Shown: in pieces, positions 1 through 9,286 of the stretch
How positions within the stretch are numbered: the first letter of the stretch is position 1
How the letters are laid out: each line of letters opens with the position of its first letter
Assembly: GCA_938028835.1 (NCBI GenBank)
Contig: CALIMJ010000045.1
Span: forward strand, 1-43,508
DNA length: 43,508 nt
Source of the DNA: an uncultured bacterium
GTDB lineage: Bacteria; Sysuimicrobiota; Sysuimicrobiia; Sysuimicrobiales; Sysuimicrobiaceae
Direction: 5' to 3'
Notes under the pieces: model-generated
Seen by the model: the letters and a program-made list of their open reading frames with translations, nothing else
Told to the model about the DNA's origin: nothing
Databases searched by the model: none
Program-made: the position numbers and the translations under genes

Positions 1-133
1 GATGCCGGGGGACAACATCAATCTAGAGGTGGAGCTGATCAGCCCGATTGCGCTGGAGGAGGGGCTGCGGTTTGCGATCCGGGAGGGGGGTCGGACGGTG
101 GGGGCCGGGGTGGTGACGAAGATCCTGGAGTAG
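1..133 (+). CDS. tuf: elongation factor Tu, C-terminal fragment
   Basis: Only the last 43 codons are inside the window; the reading frame begins at base 2 and the 5' part lies upstream. The peptide ([13 protein letters not shown]...[14 protein letters not shown]) is the end of EF-Tu domain 3, the GTPase that brings aminoacyl-tRNA to the ribosome. It sits 13 bp before rpsJ, the usual str-to-S10 junction, so the ribosomal operon probably continues upstream with fusA and rpsL. The C-terminal motif GAGVVTKI is diagnostic. Confidence 0.97.
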   Translation, partial: MPGDNINLEVELISPIALEEGLRFAIREGGRTVGAGVVTKILE

Positions 134-146
134 ACGGGAGGAGGCC

Positions 147-452
147 GTGGCGCAGCGGATCCGCATCAAACTGAAGGCGTACGACCACCGGCTGCTGGAC
201 CAGTCCGCGGCCACCCTGGTGGAGGCGGCCCGTCGGAGTGGGGCGCGCATCCGGGGGCCCATTCCGCTGCCCACGGACCGGAGCGTCTACTGCGTGATCC
301 GGGGTCCGCACATCGACAAGGAGTCCATGGAGCACTTCCAGATCCTGACCCACAAGCGGCTCATCGACATCCTGGACCCGACCCAGAAGACCGTGGACTC
401 CTTGATGACCCTGGATCTTCCGGCCGGTGTGGACATCGAGATCAAGCTGTAG
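147..452 (+). CDS. rpsJ: 30S ribosomal protein S10
   Basis: A 101-residue protein of normal family length, part of the 30S head and also the NusE partner in transcription antitermination. The start is GTG, preceded by GGGAGGAGG. Conserved stretches are [10 protein letters not shown] at the N-terminus and GPIPLPT in the middle, and it ends in VDIEIKL. It is the first gene of the S10 section, 13 bp after tuf, with no visible promoter or leader between them, so read-through from tuf is likely. Confidence 0.98.
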   Translation: MAQRIRIKLKAYDHRLLDQSAATLVEAARRSGARIRGPIPLPTDRSVYCVIRGPHIDKESMEHFQILTHKRLIDILDPTQKTVDSLMTLDLPAGVDIEIKL

Positions 453-478
453 GCGGACCCTCCGAGGGAGGGAGTGTG

Positions 479-1099
479 ATGGCGGCGATCCTGGGACGGA
501 AGGTGGGGATGACGCAGGTGTTCGACGCCCAGGGCAACCTGGTGCCGGTGACCCTGGTGGAGGCACAGCCCAACGTGGTGGTGGGGGTGCGCACCCCCGA
601 GCGGGATGGTTACCGGGCGGTCCAGCTGGGGTTCGAGGAGGTGCCCGAGCGTCGGGTGAACCGCCCCCTGCGGGGCGTGTTCCGCCGCGCGGGCATCTCG
701 CCGCGGCGGGTGATCCGGGAGGTTCGGCTCCGGGAGGGCGAGGAGTACCACGTGGGCCAGGAGATCTCCGTGACGCTCTTCCGGGAAGGGGACCGGGTGG
801 CGGTGACGGGGACCAGCAAGGGCAAGGGGTTCGCGGGCGCCATGAAGCGCCACGGGTTCGGCGGACAGGCGGACTCCCACGGGGTATCGCTCATGCACCG
901 GGCCGTGGGATCCCTGGGGACCTCCGGCGTCGGCCGGGTGTGGAAGGGCAAGCGCATGCCGGGGCGCATGGGGGGGGAGCGAGTCACCATCCGCGGGCTG
1001 CGGGTGGTCCGGGTGGACCCGGAGCGACAGCTGCTTCTCATCCGCGGCGCGATCCCTGGCCCCCGGGGCGGGCTGGTGATGGTCCGCAAGATGGACTAG
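479..1099 (+). CDS. rplC: 50S ribosomal protein L3
   Basis: A 206-residue primary 23S rRNA binding protein near the peptidyl transferase centre. It opens with [14 protein letters not shown], typical for L3, and contains the [15 protein letters not shown] loop that reaches towards the catalytic centre. GTG at 476 directly precedes ATG at 479. ATG is preferred because the Shine-Dalgarno (SD) sequence AGGGAGGG ends at 472, giving a 6-base spacing. It follows rpsJ in the standard S10 order. Confidence 0.97.
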   Translation: MAAILGRKVGMTQVFDAQGNLVPVTLVEAQPNVVVGVRTPERDGYRAVQLGFEEVPERRVNRPLRGVFRRAGISPRRVIREVRLREGEEYHVGQEISVTLFREGDRVAVTGTSKGKGFAGAMKRHGFGGQADSHGVSLMHRAVGSLGTSGVGRVWKGKRMPGRMGGERVTIRGLRVVRVDPERQLLLIRGAIPGPRGGLVMVRKMD

Positions 1100-1134
1100 G
1101 GACGTCGATGGTCCACGCGGTGTGGAGGGACGGG

Positions 1135-1761
1135 ATGCCGAAGGTAGCCGTGTTCAGCGCCACGGGAGAGCCAGCGGGTGAGGTGGACCTCCCCGAGGAG
1201 GTGTTCGGGATTCGACCCCACGCGGCGGTCGTGCATCAGGCCCTGGTGGCCCAGCACGCGAACGCCCGCAAGGGGACCGCGTCCACCAAGACCCGGGGCG
1301 AGGTGGAGGGGAGCACCCGAAAGATCTGGCGGCAGAAGGGTACCGGCCGCGCCCGGCACGGCGACATCCGAGCCCCCATCTTCGTAGGAGGGGGCGTGGC
1401 CTTCGGACCCAAGCCCCGCGACTACAGCCAGCGGCTGCCCAAGGCGATGCGCCGCTTGGCGCTGCGGTCGATCCTGTCGGACGCGGCGCAGACGGGCCGC
1501 CTGGTGGTGGTGGAAGGGTTCGGAGTGCAGGAGGGCCGGACCCGGGAGGTGGCCGCTTTCCTTCGGAAGCTGGATCTGGAGGATCAGCGGGTGGTTCTGC
1601 TGGCGGGTTCGGAAGGCCCGCTGGTGGGTCGGGCGGCCCGCAACCTGCCCCGGGTGGCGGTGCTCACCCCCAACACCCTGAACGTGGCGGACCTGCTGTG
1701 GGCGGATCGCATCGTGGTGAGCCGGAACGCTCTGGGTGCGGTGGAGGAGGTGTTGGCGTGA
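1135..1761 (+). CDS. rplD: 50S ribosomal protein L4
   Basis: A 208-residue L4 protein, which binds 23S rRNA domain I and lines the exit tunnel with its extended loop (here roughly residues 40-85, with [20 protein letters not shown]). The frame is open far upstream, but the family start MPKVAVF and the SD TGGAGGGA at 1122-1129 place the start at ATG 1135. ATG 1108 is a weaker alternative. In E. coli L4 autoregulates the S10 operon; no matching leader structure is visible here. The stop overlaps the GTG of rplW. Confidence 0.95.
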   Translation: MPKVAVFSATGEPAGEVDLPEEVFGIRPHAAVVHQALVAQHANARKGTASTKTRGEVEGSTRKIWRQKGTGRARHGDIRAPIFVGGGVAFGPKPRDYSQRLPKAMRRLALRSILSDAAQTGRLVVVEGFGVQEGRTREVAAFLRKLDLEDQRVVLLAGSEGPLVGRAARNLPRVAVLTPNTLNVADLLWADRIVVSRNALGAVEEVLA

Positions 1762-2045
1762 GGGACCACCGCGACGTCCTGCGTCGGGCCGTGATCACGG
1801 AGAAGTCCATGCGGGGCGCGGAGGCCGGCAAGTACACCTTTGAGGTGGCCCGGGACGCCACCAAGCCCGAGATCCGCGAGGCGGTGGAGCATCTGTTCGG
1901 CGTCCGGGTGGTAAAGGTGAACACCCTGAACGTCCCGGGCAAGACCAAGCGCCGGGGACGGTACACCTACCGAACCCCCGAGCGGAAGAAGGCGGTGGTG
2001 ACCCTGGCTCCGGGTCAGAAGATCGACCTGGAGAAGTTGCTGTAG
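1758..2045 (+). CDS. rplW: 50S ribosomal protein L23
   Basis: A 95-residue L23 protein located at the tunnel exit, where trigger factor and SRP dock. The start GTG 1758 overlaps the rplD stop (GTGA), indicating translational coupling; the frame is open upstream but this start gives the normal length. Conserved features are VITEKSM near the N-terminus and the basic loop [23 protein letters not shown]-like GGAGGAGG lies just before the start. Confidence 0.95.
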   Translation: MRDHRDVLRRAVITEKSMRGAEAGKYTFEVARDATKPEIREAVEHLFGVRVVKVNTLNVPGKTKRRGRYTYRTPERKKAVVTLAPGQKIDLEKLL

Positions 2046-2055
2046 GAGGGTACGC

Positions 2056-2883
2056 ATGGGGATCAAGCGGTTCAAGCCGACCACGCCGGGCCGACGCTTC
2101 GCCACCGGGTACACCTTCGAGGAGATCACCCGGTCCGAGCCGGAGAAGTCCTTGGTGGTGTCCCTGCACCGCCACGCAGGCCGGAACAACCAGGGGCGGA
2201 TCACCACCCGCCACCGGGGGGGTGGGCACAAGCGGCTGTATCGGATCGTGGACTTCAAGCGGGACAAGGACGGCGTGCCCGCCCGGGTGGCGGCCATCGA
2301 GTACGACCCCAACCGGTCCGCCCGCATCGCCCTCCTGCACTACGCGGACGGCGAGAAACGGTACATCCTGGCCCCTGTGGGCCTGCAGGTGGGAGACGTG
2401 GTGACCTCCGGGCCCGACGCGGAGATCAAGCCGGGCAACGCCTTGCCCCTGGACAAGATCCCCGTGGGGACCCTGGTGCACAACGTGGAGCTGCAGCCGG
2501 GCCACGGCGGCCAGCTGGTCCGGGCGGCGGGAACCGCGGCCCAGATCATGGCCAAGGAGGGGGAGTACGCCCAGCTGCGGCTGCCCTCGGGCGAGGTGCG
2601 GCGTGTCCAGCTGAGGTGCAAGGCCACCGTGGGCCAGGTGGGCAACGTGGAGCACGAGGCCATCAAGCTGGGGAAGGCGGGTCGCAAGCGGTGGCTGGGG
2701 ATCCGGCCCACGGTCCGGGGCGTGGCCCAGGACCCCCGCAGCCACCCCCATGGGGGCGGCGAGGGTCGTTCGCCCATCGGCATGCCCAGCCCCGTGTCGC
2801 CCTGGGGCAAACCCACCCTGGGCAAGAAGACCCGCAAGCCGAGAAAGCGGTCCGACAAGGACATCCTCAAGCGGCGGAAGTGA
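2056..2883 (+). CDS. rplB: 50S ribosomal protein L2
   Basis: A 275-residue L2 protein, the normal length, needed for subunit association and peptidyl transferase assembly. It starts [14 protein letters not shown]. The C-terminal segment [21 protein letters not shown] contains the conserved histidine-containing loop next to the catalytic centre, and the protein ends in the basic tail KRRK. ATG with SD GGAGGG; 10 bp after rplW. Confidence 0.98.
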   Translation: MGIKRFKPTTPGRRFATGYTFEEITRSEPEKSLVVSLHRHAGRNNQGRITTRHRGGGHKRLYRIVDFKRDKDGVPARVAAIEYDPNRSARIALLHYADGEKRYILAPVGLQVGDVVTSGPDAEIKPGNALPLDKIPVGTLVHNVELQPGHGGQLVRAAGTAAQIMAKEGEYAQLRLPSGEVRRVQLRCKATVGQVGNVEHEAIKLGKAGRKRWLGIRPTVRGVAQDPRSHPHGGGEGRSPIGMPSPVSPWGKPTLGKKTRKPRKRSDKDILKRRK

Positions 2884-2891
2884 GGCACAGG

Positions 2892-3179
2892 ATGGGGCGT
2901 TCGAAGAAGAAGGGTCCGTTCGTGGACGAACCGCTGCTGCGGAAGATCCGGGAGCTGAACCAGCGCCGGGAGAAGCGGGTGATCCGGACGTGGTCCCGGC
3001 GGTCCACCATCCTGCCCGAGTTCGTGGGCCACACCATCGCGGTGTACGACGGGCGCAAGCACGTGCCCGTGTACATCACGGAGTCCATGGTGGGCCACAA
3101 GCTGGGGGAGTTCGTGCCGACCCGGACCTTCCGGGGCCACGGGGGCTCGTCCGAGCGGACCACCAGCGTGAAGGGTTAG
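2892..3179 (+). CDS. rpsS: 30S ribosomal protein S19
   Basis: A 95-residue S19 protein in the 30S head, contacting S13 and the A-site tRNA region. The start [16 protein letters not shown] and the conserved HNGR-type region (here [19 protein letters not shown]) are clear. A longer frame is open upstream, but ATG 2892 gives the family-standard N-terminus. It lies 8 bp after rplB. Confidence 0.97.
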   Translation: MGRSKKKGPFVDEPLLRKIRELNQRREKRVIRTWSRRSTILPEFVGHTIAVYDGRKHVPVYITESMVGHKLGEFVPTRTFRGHGGSSERTTSVKG

Positions 3180-3190
3180 GGAGGACGGAG

Positions 3191-3535
3191 ATGGAGGCGC
3201 GGGCGGTGGCCCGGTACATTCGGATGTCGCCGTGGAAGGTGCGGCGGGTGGCGGAGGTGGTCCGGGGGCGGTCCGTGGACGAGGCCCTGGCCCTGCTGCG
3301 GGCCATGCCCCACCGCGCGGCCCGGGTGGTGGAGAAGGTGGTCCGGTCCGCGGTGGCCAACGCGGAGCACAACCTGGAGCTGGACCGCTCCAGCCTCGTA
3401 GTGGCCCGCATCGCGGTGGACCGGGGTCCCGGGGGGGGCATGTGGAAGCGCTTGGTCCCCCGCGCGCGGGGCCGGGCCGACGTCATGACCCGGCGCAACT
3501 GCCACGTGACCGTGGTGGTGGCGGAGCGCGAGTAG
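3191..3535 (+). CDS. rplV: 50S ribosomal protein L22
   Basis: A 114-residue L22 protein that lines the exit tunnel. The N-terminus [18 protein letters not shown] and the hairpin tip region ([17 protein letters not shown]) match the family; this hairpin is where macrolide-resistance changes occur in other bacteria. Start ATG 3191 with SD GGGAGGACGGAG. A longer open frame upstream is ignored because the family start is unambiguous. Confidence 0.97.
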   Translation: MEARAVARYIRMSPWKVRRVAEVVRGRSVDEALALLRAMPHRAARVVEKVVRSAVANAEHNLELDRSSLVVARIAVDRGPGGGMWKRLVPRARGRADVMTRRNCHVTVVVAERE

Positions 3536-3546
3536 GGAGGTGTTGC

Positions 3547-4209
3547 GTGGGACAGAAGGTCCACCCCGTGGGACTGCGGATCGGGATCATCCGGGACTGG
3601 GAGTCCCGGTGGTACAGCGATAAGCACTTCGCGGACTACCTGCACGAGGACCTGCGGATCCGCAAGTACATCAAGGAGAAGCTGTACCGGGCCGGGATCC
3701 CGCGGATCGAGATCGAGCGGCAGTCCAAGGTGGTCAAGATCACCGTCCACGCCGCCCGGCCGGGGATCATCATCGGCCGGGGAGGCACCGGGATCGACGC
3801 CCTCCGGAAGGAGCTGGCGGAGCTGACGGGCAAGGAGGTCCAGCTGAACGTGCAGGAGATCCGACGCCCGGACCTGGAGGCTCAGCTGGTGGCGGAGAAC
3901 GTGGCGCAGCAGCTGGAGCGCCGGGTGGCCCACCGGCGGGCCATGAAGCAGGCCGTCCAGCGGACCCTGCGGGCCGGCGCCAAGGGGATCCGTATCTCCT
4001 GCTCGGGACGGCTGGCCGGCGCGGAGATCGCCCGCTACGAGTGGTACCGGGAGGGCCGCGTCCCCCTGCACACCCTGCGGGCGGACATCGACTTCGGCGT
4101 TGCGGAGGCGCTCACCACCTACGGCCGCATCGGCGTCAAGGTGTGGATCTACCGGGGCGACGTGTTCCCCGAGAAGCGTGAGGCGCGCCCCGTGGTGCGG
4201 GCCCGGTGA
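3547..4209 (+). CDS. rpsC: 30S ribosomal protein S3
   Basis: A 220-residue S3 protein at the mRNA entry side of the 30S subunit. GTG start encoding [15 protein letters not shown], with SD GGGAGG. The KH domain is in the N-terminal half, with the nucleic-acid loop in [11 protein letters not shown]. The C-terminal domain has the conserved [13 protein letters not shown]. It follows rplV by 11 bp. Confidence 0.97.
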   Translation: MGQKVHPVGLRIGIIRDWESRWYSDKHFADYLHEDLRIRKYIKEKLYRAGIPRIEIERQSKVVKITVHAARPGIIIGRGGTGIDALRKELAELTGKEVQLNVQEIRRPDLEAQLVAENVAQQLERRVAHRRAMKQAVQRTLRAGAKGIRISCSGRLAGAEIARYEWYREGRVPLHTLRADIDFGVAEALTTYGRIGVKVWIYRGDVFPEKREARPVVRAR

Positions 4210-4224
4210 CAGGAGGCGGACGCC

Positions 4225-4653
4225 ATGCTGATGCCCAAGCGCGTGAAGTACCGCAAGCAGCAGCGGGGTCGGATGAAGGGGCTGAGTTACGCGGGGTCCA
4301 CCCTGGCCTTCGGAGAGTACGGGCTTCGGGCCACCAGCCCCGCGTGGGTTACCGCGGCTCAGATCGAGGCCGCGCGGCGCACCATCACCCGCTACATCAA
4401 GCGGGGCGGCAAGCTATGGATCCGCATCTTCCCGGACAAGCCCGTGACCAAGAAACCCGCGGAGACCCGGATGGGCGGCGGCAAGGGCAACCCCGAGTAC
4501 TGGGTGGCGGTGGTCCGCCCCGGACGGGTGCTGTTCGAGCTGGCGGGGGTCAGCGAATCGGTGGCCCGGGAGGCCATGACCCTGGCCAGCCACAAGCTGC
4601 CGGTCCGCACCCAGTTCGTCAAGCGGGAAGAGCTTCCGGGGTCCGTGGGTTAG
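4225..4653 (+). CDS. rplP: 50S ribosomal protein L16
   Basis: A 142-residue L16 protein that organises the A-site side of the 50S subunit. The start [16 protein letters not shown] is the standard bacterial N-terminus; SD GGAGG lies 9 bases upstream. Conserved [17 protein letters not shown] marks the tip loop near the peptidyl transferase centre. Sits 15 bp after rpsC. Confidence 0.97.
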   Translation: MLMPKRVKYRKQQRGRMKGLSYAGSTLAFGEYGLRATSPAWVTAAQIEAARRTITRYIKRGGKLWIRIFPDKPVTKKPAETRMGGGKGNPEYWVAVVRPGRVLFELAGVSESVAREAMTLASHKLPVRTQFVKREELPGSVG

Positions 4654-4663
4654 GAGGACGGAT

Positions 4664-4861
4664 GTGGTCAAGGCCCGAGCGCTCCGTGAACTGACGGCCG
4701 AGGAGCTACAGCGGCGGCTGGACGAGCTGCAGCAGGAGGCGTTCCAGCTGCGCATGCAGATCGCCGCGGGCAAGGCCCAGAACCCCTCCCGGCTGCGGGA
4801 GGTGCGGCGGGCCATCGCCCGGGTGAAGACCGTCCTGGCGGAACACGGGGTCCGGGTGTGA
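4664..4861 (+). CDS. rpmC: 50S ribosomal protein L29
   Basis: A 65-residue, mostly helical L29 at the tunnel exit beside L23. Start GTG 4664 with SD AGGAGG; an ATG two bases upstream is in another frame and gives no L29 sequence. The motif [13 protein letters not shown] and the end [14 protein letters not shown] are typical. Its stop region precedes rpsQ with translational coupling likely. Confidence 0.95.
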   Translation: MVKARALRELTAEELQRRLDELQQEAFQLRMQIAAGKAQNPSRLREVRRAIARVKTVLAEHGVRV

Positions 4862-4872
4862 GGGAGGGCTGC

Positions 4873-5154
4873 ATGGCGGACCGGGCACCGAAGCGGAAGG
4901 CGCTGGTGGGGGTCGTGGTCAGCGACCGGATGGACAAGACGGTGGTGGTGCGGGTGGAGTCCACCTTCCGGCACCCGCTGTACAGGAAGCCCGTGCGGCG
5001 GCACAAGAAGTACAAGGCGCACGACGAGCGCAACGAGTGCCGGGTGGGCGACCGGGTGCGGATCATGGAGACGCGGCCCCTGTCGCGGGAGAAGCGGTGG
5101 CGGGTGGCGGAGATCCTGGAACGGGGCGCTGGAGAGGCCCCCGTGGAGGGCTAG
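4873..5154 (+). CDS. rpsQ: 30S ribosomal protein S17
   Basis: A 93-residue S17 protein, an early 16S rRNA binder with an OB fold. The frame is open from GTG 4858 inside rpmC, but ATG 4873 ([13 protein letters not shown]) is favoured by the [10 protein letters not shown] four bases upstream. Conserved motifs are [13 protein letters not shown] and [17 protein letters not shown]. It is 11 bp after rpmC. Confidence 0.95.
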   Translation: MADRAPKRKALVGVVVSDRMDKTVVVRVESTFRHPLYRKPVRRHKKYKAHDERNECRVGDRVRIMETRPLSREKRWRVAEILERGAGEAPVEG

Positions 5155-5157
5155 GCC

Positions 5158-5526
5158 ATGTTGCAGCAGGAGTCACGGCTCAAGGTGGCGGACAACACGG
5201 GCGCCCGGGAGATCCTGGTGATCCGGGTGCTGGGGGGGAGCAAGCGGCGCTACGCCCGGGTGGGCGACGTGGTGGTGGCCACGGTGAAGCAGGCCATCCC
5301 CAACAGTCCCGTAAAGAAGGGTGAGGTGGTGAAGGCGGTGGTGGTACGGACCCGGAAGGAGATCCGGCGCCCGGACGGGTCGTACATCCGGTTCGACGAC
5401 AACGCCGCGGTGCTGATCAACGAGCAGATGAACCCCCGAGGCACCCGGATCTTCGGCCCCGTGGCCCGGGAGCTCCGGGAACGGCAGTTCATGAAGATCG
5501 TCTCCCTGGCCCCGGAGGTCCTGTGA
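5158..5526 (+). CDS. rplN: 50S ribosomal protein L14
   Basis: A 122-residue L14 protein, exactly the family length, forming an intersubunit bridge and the binding site for the silencing factor Rsf[17 protein letters not shown] at the N-terminus and [17 protein letters not shown] near the end are signature sequences. Start ATG 5158 only 3 bp after the rpsQ stop, with no strong SD, which suggests re-initiation. Confidence 0.97.
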   Translation: MLQQESRLKVADNTGAREILVIRVLGGSKRRYARVGDVVVATVKQAIPNSPVKKGEVVKAVVVRTRKEIRRPDGSYIRFDDNAAVLINEQMNPRGTRIFGPVARELRERQFMKIVSLAPEVL

Positions 5527-5539
5527 GGAGGTGAGGCCG

Positions 5540-5884
5540 GTGCCGGTCGTGGGCGCGCAGCGCGTGCACATGCACGTAAAAAAGGGGGACCTGGTGGTGG
5601 TCATCTCGGGGAAGTACCGGGGCAAGCGGGGCAAGGTCCTGCGGGTGCTGCCCAAGACGGGACGGGTGGTGGTGGAGGGGGTGAACGTGGTCAAGCGCCA
5701 CACGAAGCCCTCCCCCAAGAACCCCCAGGGCGGCATCGTCCAGCGGGAGGCGCCCATCCACGTCTCCAAGGTCATGCTGGTGGACCCCGAGACCAAGGAT
5801 CGGACCCGGGTGGGGATCCGGGTCCTGGGCGACGGCCGCCGGGTCCGCTACGCCAAGCGGTCAGGCGAGCTCGTGGACAAGTGA
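5540..5884 (+). CDS. rplX: 50S ribosomal protein L24
   Basis: A 114-residue L24 protein, an assembly initiator with a KOW motif ([18 protein letters not shown]). Start choice: GTG 5540 has the SD AGGAGGT at 5526-5532 seven bases upstream. GTG 5531 overlaps that SD, and ATG 5570 (the short family start MHVKKGD) has none. The chosen start adds about ten residues before MHVKKGD. Conserved [15 protein letters not shown] follows. Confidence 0.92.
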   Translation: MPVVGAQRVHMHVKKGDLVVVISGKYRGKRGKVLRVLPKTGRVVVEGVNVVKRHTKPSPKNPQGGIVQREAPIHVSKVMLVDPETKDRTRVGIRVLGDGRRVRYAKRSGELVDK

Positions 5885-5894
5885 GGGAGCGCCC

Positions 5895-6455
5895 ATGGTG
5901 CCACGCCTGAAGGAGAAGTACGAGCGCGAGGTGGTCCCGGCCCTGCGGGAGCGGTTCGGATACCGCAACCCCATGCAGGTGCCCAGGCTGGTGAAGGTGG
6001 TGGTGAACATGCGGGTGGGCGCAGGCGCCCAGGACCCGCGGCAGGTGGACCGGGCGGTGGAGGACCTGCAGGCCATCACGGGCCAGCGGCCGGTGGTGGC
6101 GCGGGCCCGCAAGTCCATCGCGGCCTTCAAGCTCCGCAAGGGCGCGCCCATCGGGGTGTACGTGACCCTGCGGGGCCGGCGGATGTACGAGTTCCTGGAC
6201 AAGCTGATCCACGTGGCCCTGCCCCGGATCAAGGATTTTCGGGGGATCTCGGAGCGCCAGCTCGACGGGCGCGGGAACCTGAACATCGGGCTGCGGGAGC
6301 AGCTGGTGTTCCCGGAGATTGAGTACGACAAGGTGGACCGAATCCGCGGCATGGACATCGCCATCGTGACCACAGCCCGGACGGACGAGGAGGCGCGGGA
6401 GCTGCTGCGCCTGCTGGGCATGCCGTTCCGGGAGCGCGAGTCCGCGGCTGCCTAG
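5895..6455 (+). CDS. rplE: 50S ribosomal protein L5
   Basis: A 186-residue L5 protein that binds 5S rRNA and the P-site tRNA. Conserved stretches are [36 protein letters not shown] and [20 protein letters not shown] start with SD GAGGGAG, 10 bp after rplX. It ends with a short Ala-rich tail after the typical LLRLLGMPF. Confidence 0.97.
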   Translation: MVPRLKEKYEREVVPALRERFGYRNPMQVPRLVKVVVNMRVGAGAQDPRQVDRAVEDLQAITGQRPVVARARKSIAAFKLRKGAPIGVYVTLRGRRMYEFLDKLIHVALPRIKDFRGISERQLDGRGNLNIGLREQLVFPEIEYDKVDRIRGMDIAIVTTARTDEEARELLRLLGMPFRERESAAA

Positions 6456-6476
6456 AAGCCGAACCAGGGAGGGACG

Positions 6477-6662
6477 ATGGCCAAGAAGGCGTTACTGGAG
6501 AAGTGGAAGCGGCCGCCGAAGTTCCGCGTGCGGGCGTACACCCGCTGCGAGCGTTGCGGTCGGCCGCGGGCGGTGTTCCGCCGGTTCCGGCTGTGCCGGA
6601 TCTGCCTGCGGGAGCTGGCGTACCGGGGGGAGATCCCCGGGATGACCAAGGCCAGCTGGTAG
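6477..6662 (+). CDS. rpsN: 30S ribosomal protein S14, zinc-binding type Z
   Basis: A 61-residue short S14 carrying the zinc ribbon C-x2-C (RCERCG) and C-x2-C (LCRICL). This is the zinc-dependent form found in Bacillota, Actinomycetota and Thermus, distinct from the about 100-residue zinc-free form. ATG start with SD GGGAGGGACG. It lies between rplE and rpsH as in the standard spc operon. Confidence 0.97.
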   Translation: MAKKALLEKWKRPPKFRVRAYTRCERCGRPRAVFRRFRLCRICLRELAYRGEIPGMTKASW

Positions 6663-6671
6663 GAGGAGGGT

Positions 6672-7073
6672 ATGGGTACCGTCACGGACCCCATCGCGGA
6701 CATGCTCACCCGGATCCGGAACGCCAACGCGGCGGGCCACGGCGAGGTCCGCGTCCCCGCCTCCAAGCTGAAGGCGGAGATCGCCCGGATTCTGAAGGAG
6801 GAGGGCTTCATCCAGGACTGGACCTGGGTGCAGGACGGCCCCCAGGGGACCCTGAGGATCACCCTGAAGTACGGCCCCAAGCGGGAGCGGGTGCTCCGGG
6901 GCATCCGGAGGGTCAGCAAGCCCGGCCTGCGGGTGTACGTGCGACGACAGGAGATCCCCAGGGTCCGGGGAGGTCTGGGCGTGGCGATCCTGTCCACGCC
7001 GCGGGGAATCCTCACAGACCGCCAGGCGCGCCGTCTGGGCGTGGGCGGCGAGGTCCTGTGCTACGTGTGGTGA
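6672..7073 (+). CDS. rpsH: 30S ribosomal protein S8
   Basis: A 133-residue S8 protein, a central-domain 16S rRNA binder that in E. coli also represses spc translation. N-terminus [19 protein letters not shown] and C-terminus [10 protein letters not shown] are family signatures. ATG with SD AGGAGGAGG, 9 bp after rpsN. Confidence 0.97.
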   Translation: MGTVTDPIADMLTRIRNANAAGHGEVRVPASKLKAEIARILKEEGFIQDWTWVQDGPQGTLRITLKYGPKRERVLRGIRRVSKPGLRVYVRRQEIPRVRGGLGVAILSTPRGILTDRQARRLGVGGEVLCYVW

Positions 7074-7101
7074 CGCCAAAGAGCCCGGAGGGAGCGAGAC
7101 C

Positions 7102-7653
7102 ATGAGCCGGATCGGTCGGATGCCCGTGCCCGTGCCGCCGGGCGTGGACGTGCAGGTGGACGGCTCCCGGGTCCGGGTGAAGGGGCCCAAGGGTGAGCTG
7201 GAGCGCACCTTCCACCCCGACCTGCGGATCGAGCTGCAGGACGGGAAGCTGGTGGTGCGCAGGCCCACGGATCTCCGACACCACCGCGCCCTTCATGGCC
7301 TGACCCGGGCCCTGCTGAACAACATGGTCCGGGGTGTGAGCGACGGCTACGCGGTGGAGCTGGAGATCCACGGCACCGGGTACCGGGCCTCCAAGCAGGG
7401 CGACCGGCTCGTGCTGCAGGTGGGCTACACCCACCCCGTGGAGCTGGACCCTCCCCCTGGCATCACCTTCGAGGTCCCACAGCCCACCCGGGTGGTGGTG
7501 CGGGGTGCGGACAAGGAGCTGGTGGGCCAGGTGGCCGCAAAGGTCCGGGCGGTCCGGCCACCGGACCCGTACAAGGGGAAGGGGATCCGATACGCCCACG
7601 AGGTGGTGCGCCTGCGGCCGGGCAAGGCGGGCCGGGCGGCGGGCAAGAAGTAG
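7102..7653 (+). CDS. rplF: 50S ribosomal protein L6
   Basis: A 183-residue L6 protein near the sarcin-ricin loop and GTPase factor site. MSRIGRMPVPVPPGVDV at the start and PPDPYKGKGIRYAHEVVRLRPGKAG near the end are diagnostic. ATG with SD CGGAGGGAG, 28 bp after rpsH. Confidence 0.97.
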   Translation: MSRIGRMPVPVPPGVDVQVDGSRVRVKGPKGELERTFHPDLRIELQDGKLVVRRPTDLRHHRALHGLTRALLNNMVRGVSDGYAVELEIHGTGYRASKQGDRLVLQVGYTHPVELDPPPGITFEVPQPTRVVVRGADKELVGQVAAKVRAVRPPDPYKGKGIRYAHEVVRLRPGKAGRAAGKK

Positions 7654-7668
7654 GCCTGGGAGGATCGT

Positions 7669-8037
7669 ATGCTTTTGCGAACCAGCCGTGAGGAGCGACG
7701 GAAGATCCGGCACCGCCGGATCCGCCAGCGGGTGCTGGGCACTCCGGACCGGCCGCGGCTGAGCGTGTTCCGGAGTCTGAAGCACATCTACGCCCAGATC
7801 ATCGACGACACGCGGGGTCACACCCTGGTCGCCGCCAGCACCCGGGAGCCGGAGATCGCCGCACGGCTGAGCGGCCTGAAGCGGGTGGAGCAGGGCCGGG
7901 TGGTGGGCCGGGTCCTGGCGGAGCGGGCGCGGGAGAAGGGCATCGTGCGGGTGGTGTTCGACCGGGGCGGGTACACTTACCACGGCCGGGTCAAAGCCCT
8001 CGCGGAGGGGGCCCGGGAGGGCGGCCTGGAGTTCTGA
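7669..8037 (+). CDS. rplR: 50S ribosomal protein L18
   Basis: A 122-residue 5S rRNA binding protein. Conserved features are [36 protein letters not shown] and the C-terminal [24 protein letters not shown] 7669 with SD TGGGAGGA. It lies 15 bp after rplF and 12 bp before rpsE. Confidence 0.97.
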   Translation: MLLRTSREERRKIRHRRIRQRVLGTPDRPRLSVFRSLKHIYAQIIDDTRGHTLVAASTREPEIAARLSGLKRVEQGRVVGRVLAERAREKGIVRVVFDRGGYTYHGRVKALAEGAREGGLEF

Positions 8038-8049
8038 GAGGAGACGCGG

Positions 8050-8571
8050 ATGGCGGAACGCGTGAACCCGACAGACGTGAACCTGACGTTCGAGAAGACG
8101 GTGTCCATCAACCGGGTGGCGAAGGTCACGAAGGGTGCCAAGCGGTTCAACTTTAGGGCCCTGGTGGTGGTGGGCGACGAGCAGGGCACCGTGGGCGTGG
8201 GTCTCGGCAAGGCCGCGGAGGTGCCCGACGCCATCCGGAAGGCGGTGGAGGACGCCAAGAAGAACCTCTGGAGGATCCCACGGCGGGGCACCACCATCCC
8301 CCACGAGGTCATCGGGCACTTCGGTGCCGCCCGGGTGCTGTTGAAGCCGGCCAGCGAGGGGACCGGCGTGATCGCGGGAGGTCCGGTACGGGCCGTGGTG
8401 GAGGCCGCGGGCATCCGCGACGTGCTGACCAAGTCCCTGGGCAGCAGCAACCCCATCAACATGACCCGCGCCACCCTGCAGGGCCTGCTGGAGCTACAGA
8501 TGCCCGAGGAGGTCGCCCGGCTGCGGGGGAAGAGCGTGCCGGAGCTGGTGGGTCGGCGCGCTGCGGGCTGA
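8050..8571 (+). CDS. rpsE: 30S ribosomal protein S5
   Basis: A 173-residue S5 protein involved in decoding accuracy and mRNA unwinding. It contains an N-terminal dsRNA-binding-like domain ([18 protein letters not shown]) and the C-terminal domain with [22 protein letters not shown] with SD GAGAGGAGA. It ends with a short [11 protein letters not shown] tail. Confidence 0.97.
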   Translation: MAERVNPTDVNLTFEKTVSINRVAKVTKGAKRFNFRALVVVGDEQGTVGVGLGKAAEVPDAIRKAVEDAKKNLWRIPRRGTTIPHEVIGHFGAARVLLKPASEGTGVIAGGPVRAVVEAAGIRDVLTKSLGSSNPINMTRATLQGLLELQMPEEVARLRGKSVPELVGRRAAG

Positions 8572-8586
8572 CGGAGGCAGTTTTCT

Positions 8587-8832
8587 ATGGTCCGGATCAC
8601 CCTGCGCCGTTCGCTGATCGGCACCAAGCCCGTGCACCGGGCGTGTGCGGCCACCCTGGGGCTTCGGAAGGTGGGCCAGTCGGTGGTACGCCCCGCAGGT
8701 CCCGAGCTGGAGGGCCTGCTCCGCCGGATCCGGCACCTGGTAGAGGTGGAGGCGCTGGACCCAGGGGAGGATCCCGCGGGTGTAGGGGGAGCGGACAACG
8801 GGAGGAGCGGAGATGGCGCTTCGGATCGGTGA
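8587..8832 (+). CDS. rpmD: 50S ribosomal protein L30, C-terminally extended
   Basis: Residues 1-58 are a normal L30 (VRITLRRSLIGTKPVHRACA...LRRIRHLVEVE). Bacterial L30 is usually about 60 residues, but the frame continues to 81 residues through a Gly/Asp-rich tail and ends 20 bases inside rplO. The SD before ATG 8587 (GGAGGCAG) is moderate. The overlap suggests translational coupling with rplO. The L30 identity is firm; whether the tail has a role is unknown. Confidence 0.92.
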   Translation: MVRITLRRSLIGTKPVHRACAATLGLRKVGQSVVRPAGPELEGLLRRIRHLVEVEALDPGEDPAGVGGADNGRSGDGASDR

Positions 8833-9286
8833 GCTGAAGCCGCCCGCAGGGGCCCGCCGGCGGCGCAAGCGGGTGGGCCGCGGGCTGGGCTCGGGCAAGG
8901 GCACGTACGCGGGCCGTGGGATCAAGGGTCAGAAGGCCCGCAGCGGGAAGGGGCCCCGCCCGGGCTTCGAGGGCGGGCAAACCCCCCTCAGCAAGCGTCT
9001 GCCCTTCCAGCGAGGGGTCAGAGCGTACGGGAGCTCCCACACGGGGGGCCGGCCGCGTCCCGGGTTCGTTGAAGTGAAGTTGGCCAGCCTAGCCCGGTTC
9101 GAGCCTGGAACGGAGGTGACCCCACAGACCCTGCGCCAGGCGGGGGTCGTTCACCGCCGCGGCCGGATCAAGGTCCTGGGCCCGGGTCGTCTCCCGCACC
9201 CCCTGACCGTGAAGGCCCACGCCTTCAGTGCTTCCGCGCGGGCGGCCATCGAGGCCGCGGGCGGTCGGGCGGAGGTGATTCCTTGA
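8813..9286 (+). CDS. rplO: 50S ribosomal protein L15
   Basis: A 157-residue late-assembly 50S protein. The N-terminal basic segment RRRRKRVGRGLGSGKGTYAGRG and the later FEGGQTPLSKRLPFQRG are typical. ATG 8813 with SD GGGAGGAGCGGAG, starting inside the 3' end of rpmD. Its stop overlaps the secY TTG (TTGA). Confidence 0.96.
   Translation: MALRIGELKPPAGARRRRKRVGRGLGSGKGTYAGRGIKGQKARSGKGPRPGFEGGQTPLSKRLPFQRGVRAYGSSHTGGRPRPGFVEVKLASLARFEPGTEVTPQTLRQAGVVHRRGRIKVLGPGRLPHPLTVKAHAFSASARAAIEAAGGRAEVIP

Noticed and set aside
8497-8830. Frameshift explanation for the long rpmD
   Set aside because: The L30 core is continuous and complete, and rplO has its own start and SD, so the extension needs no sequence error, although one near 8770 cannot be fully excluded.
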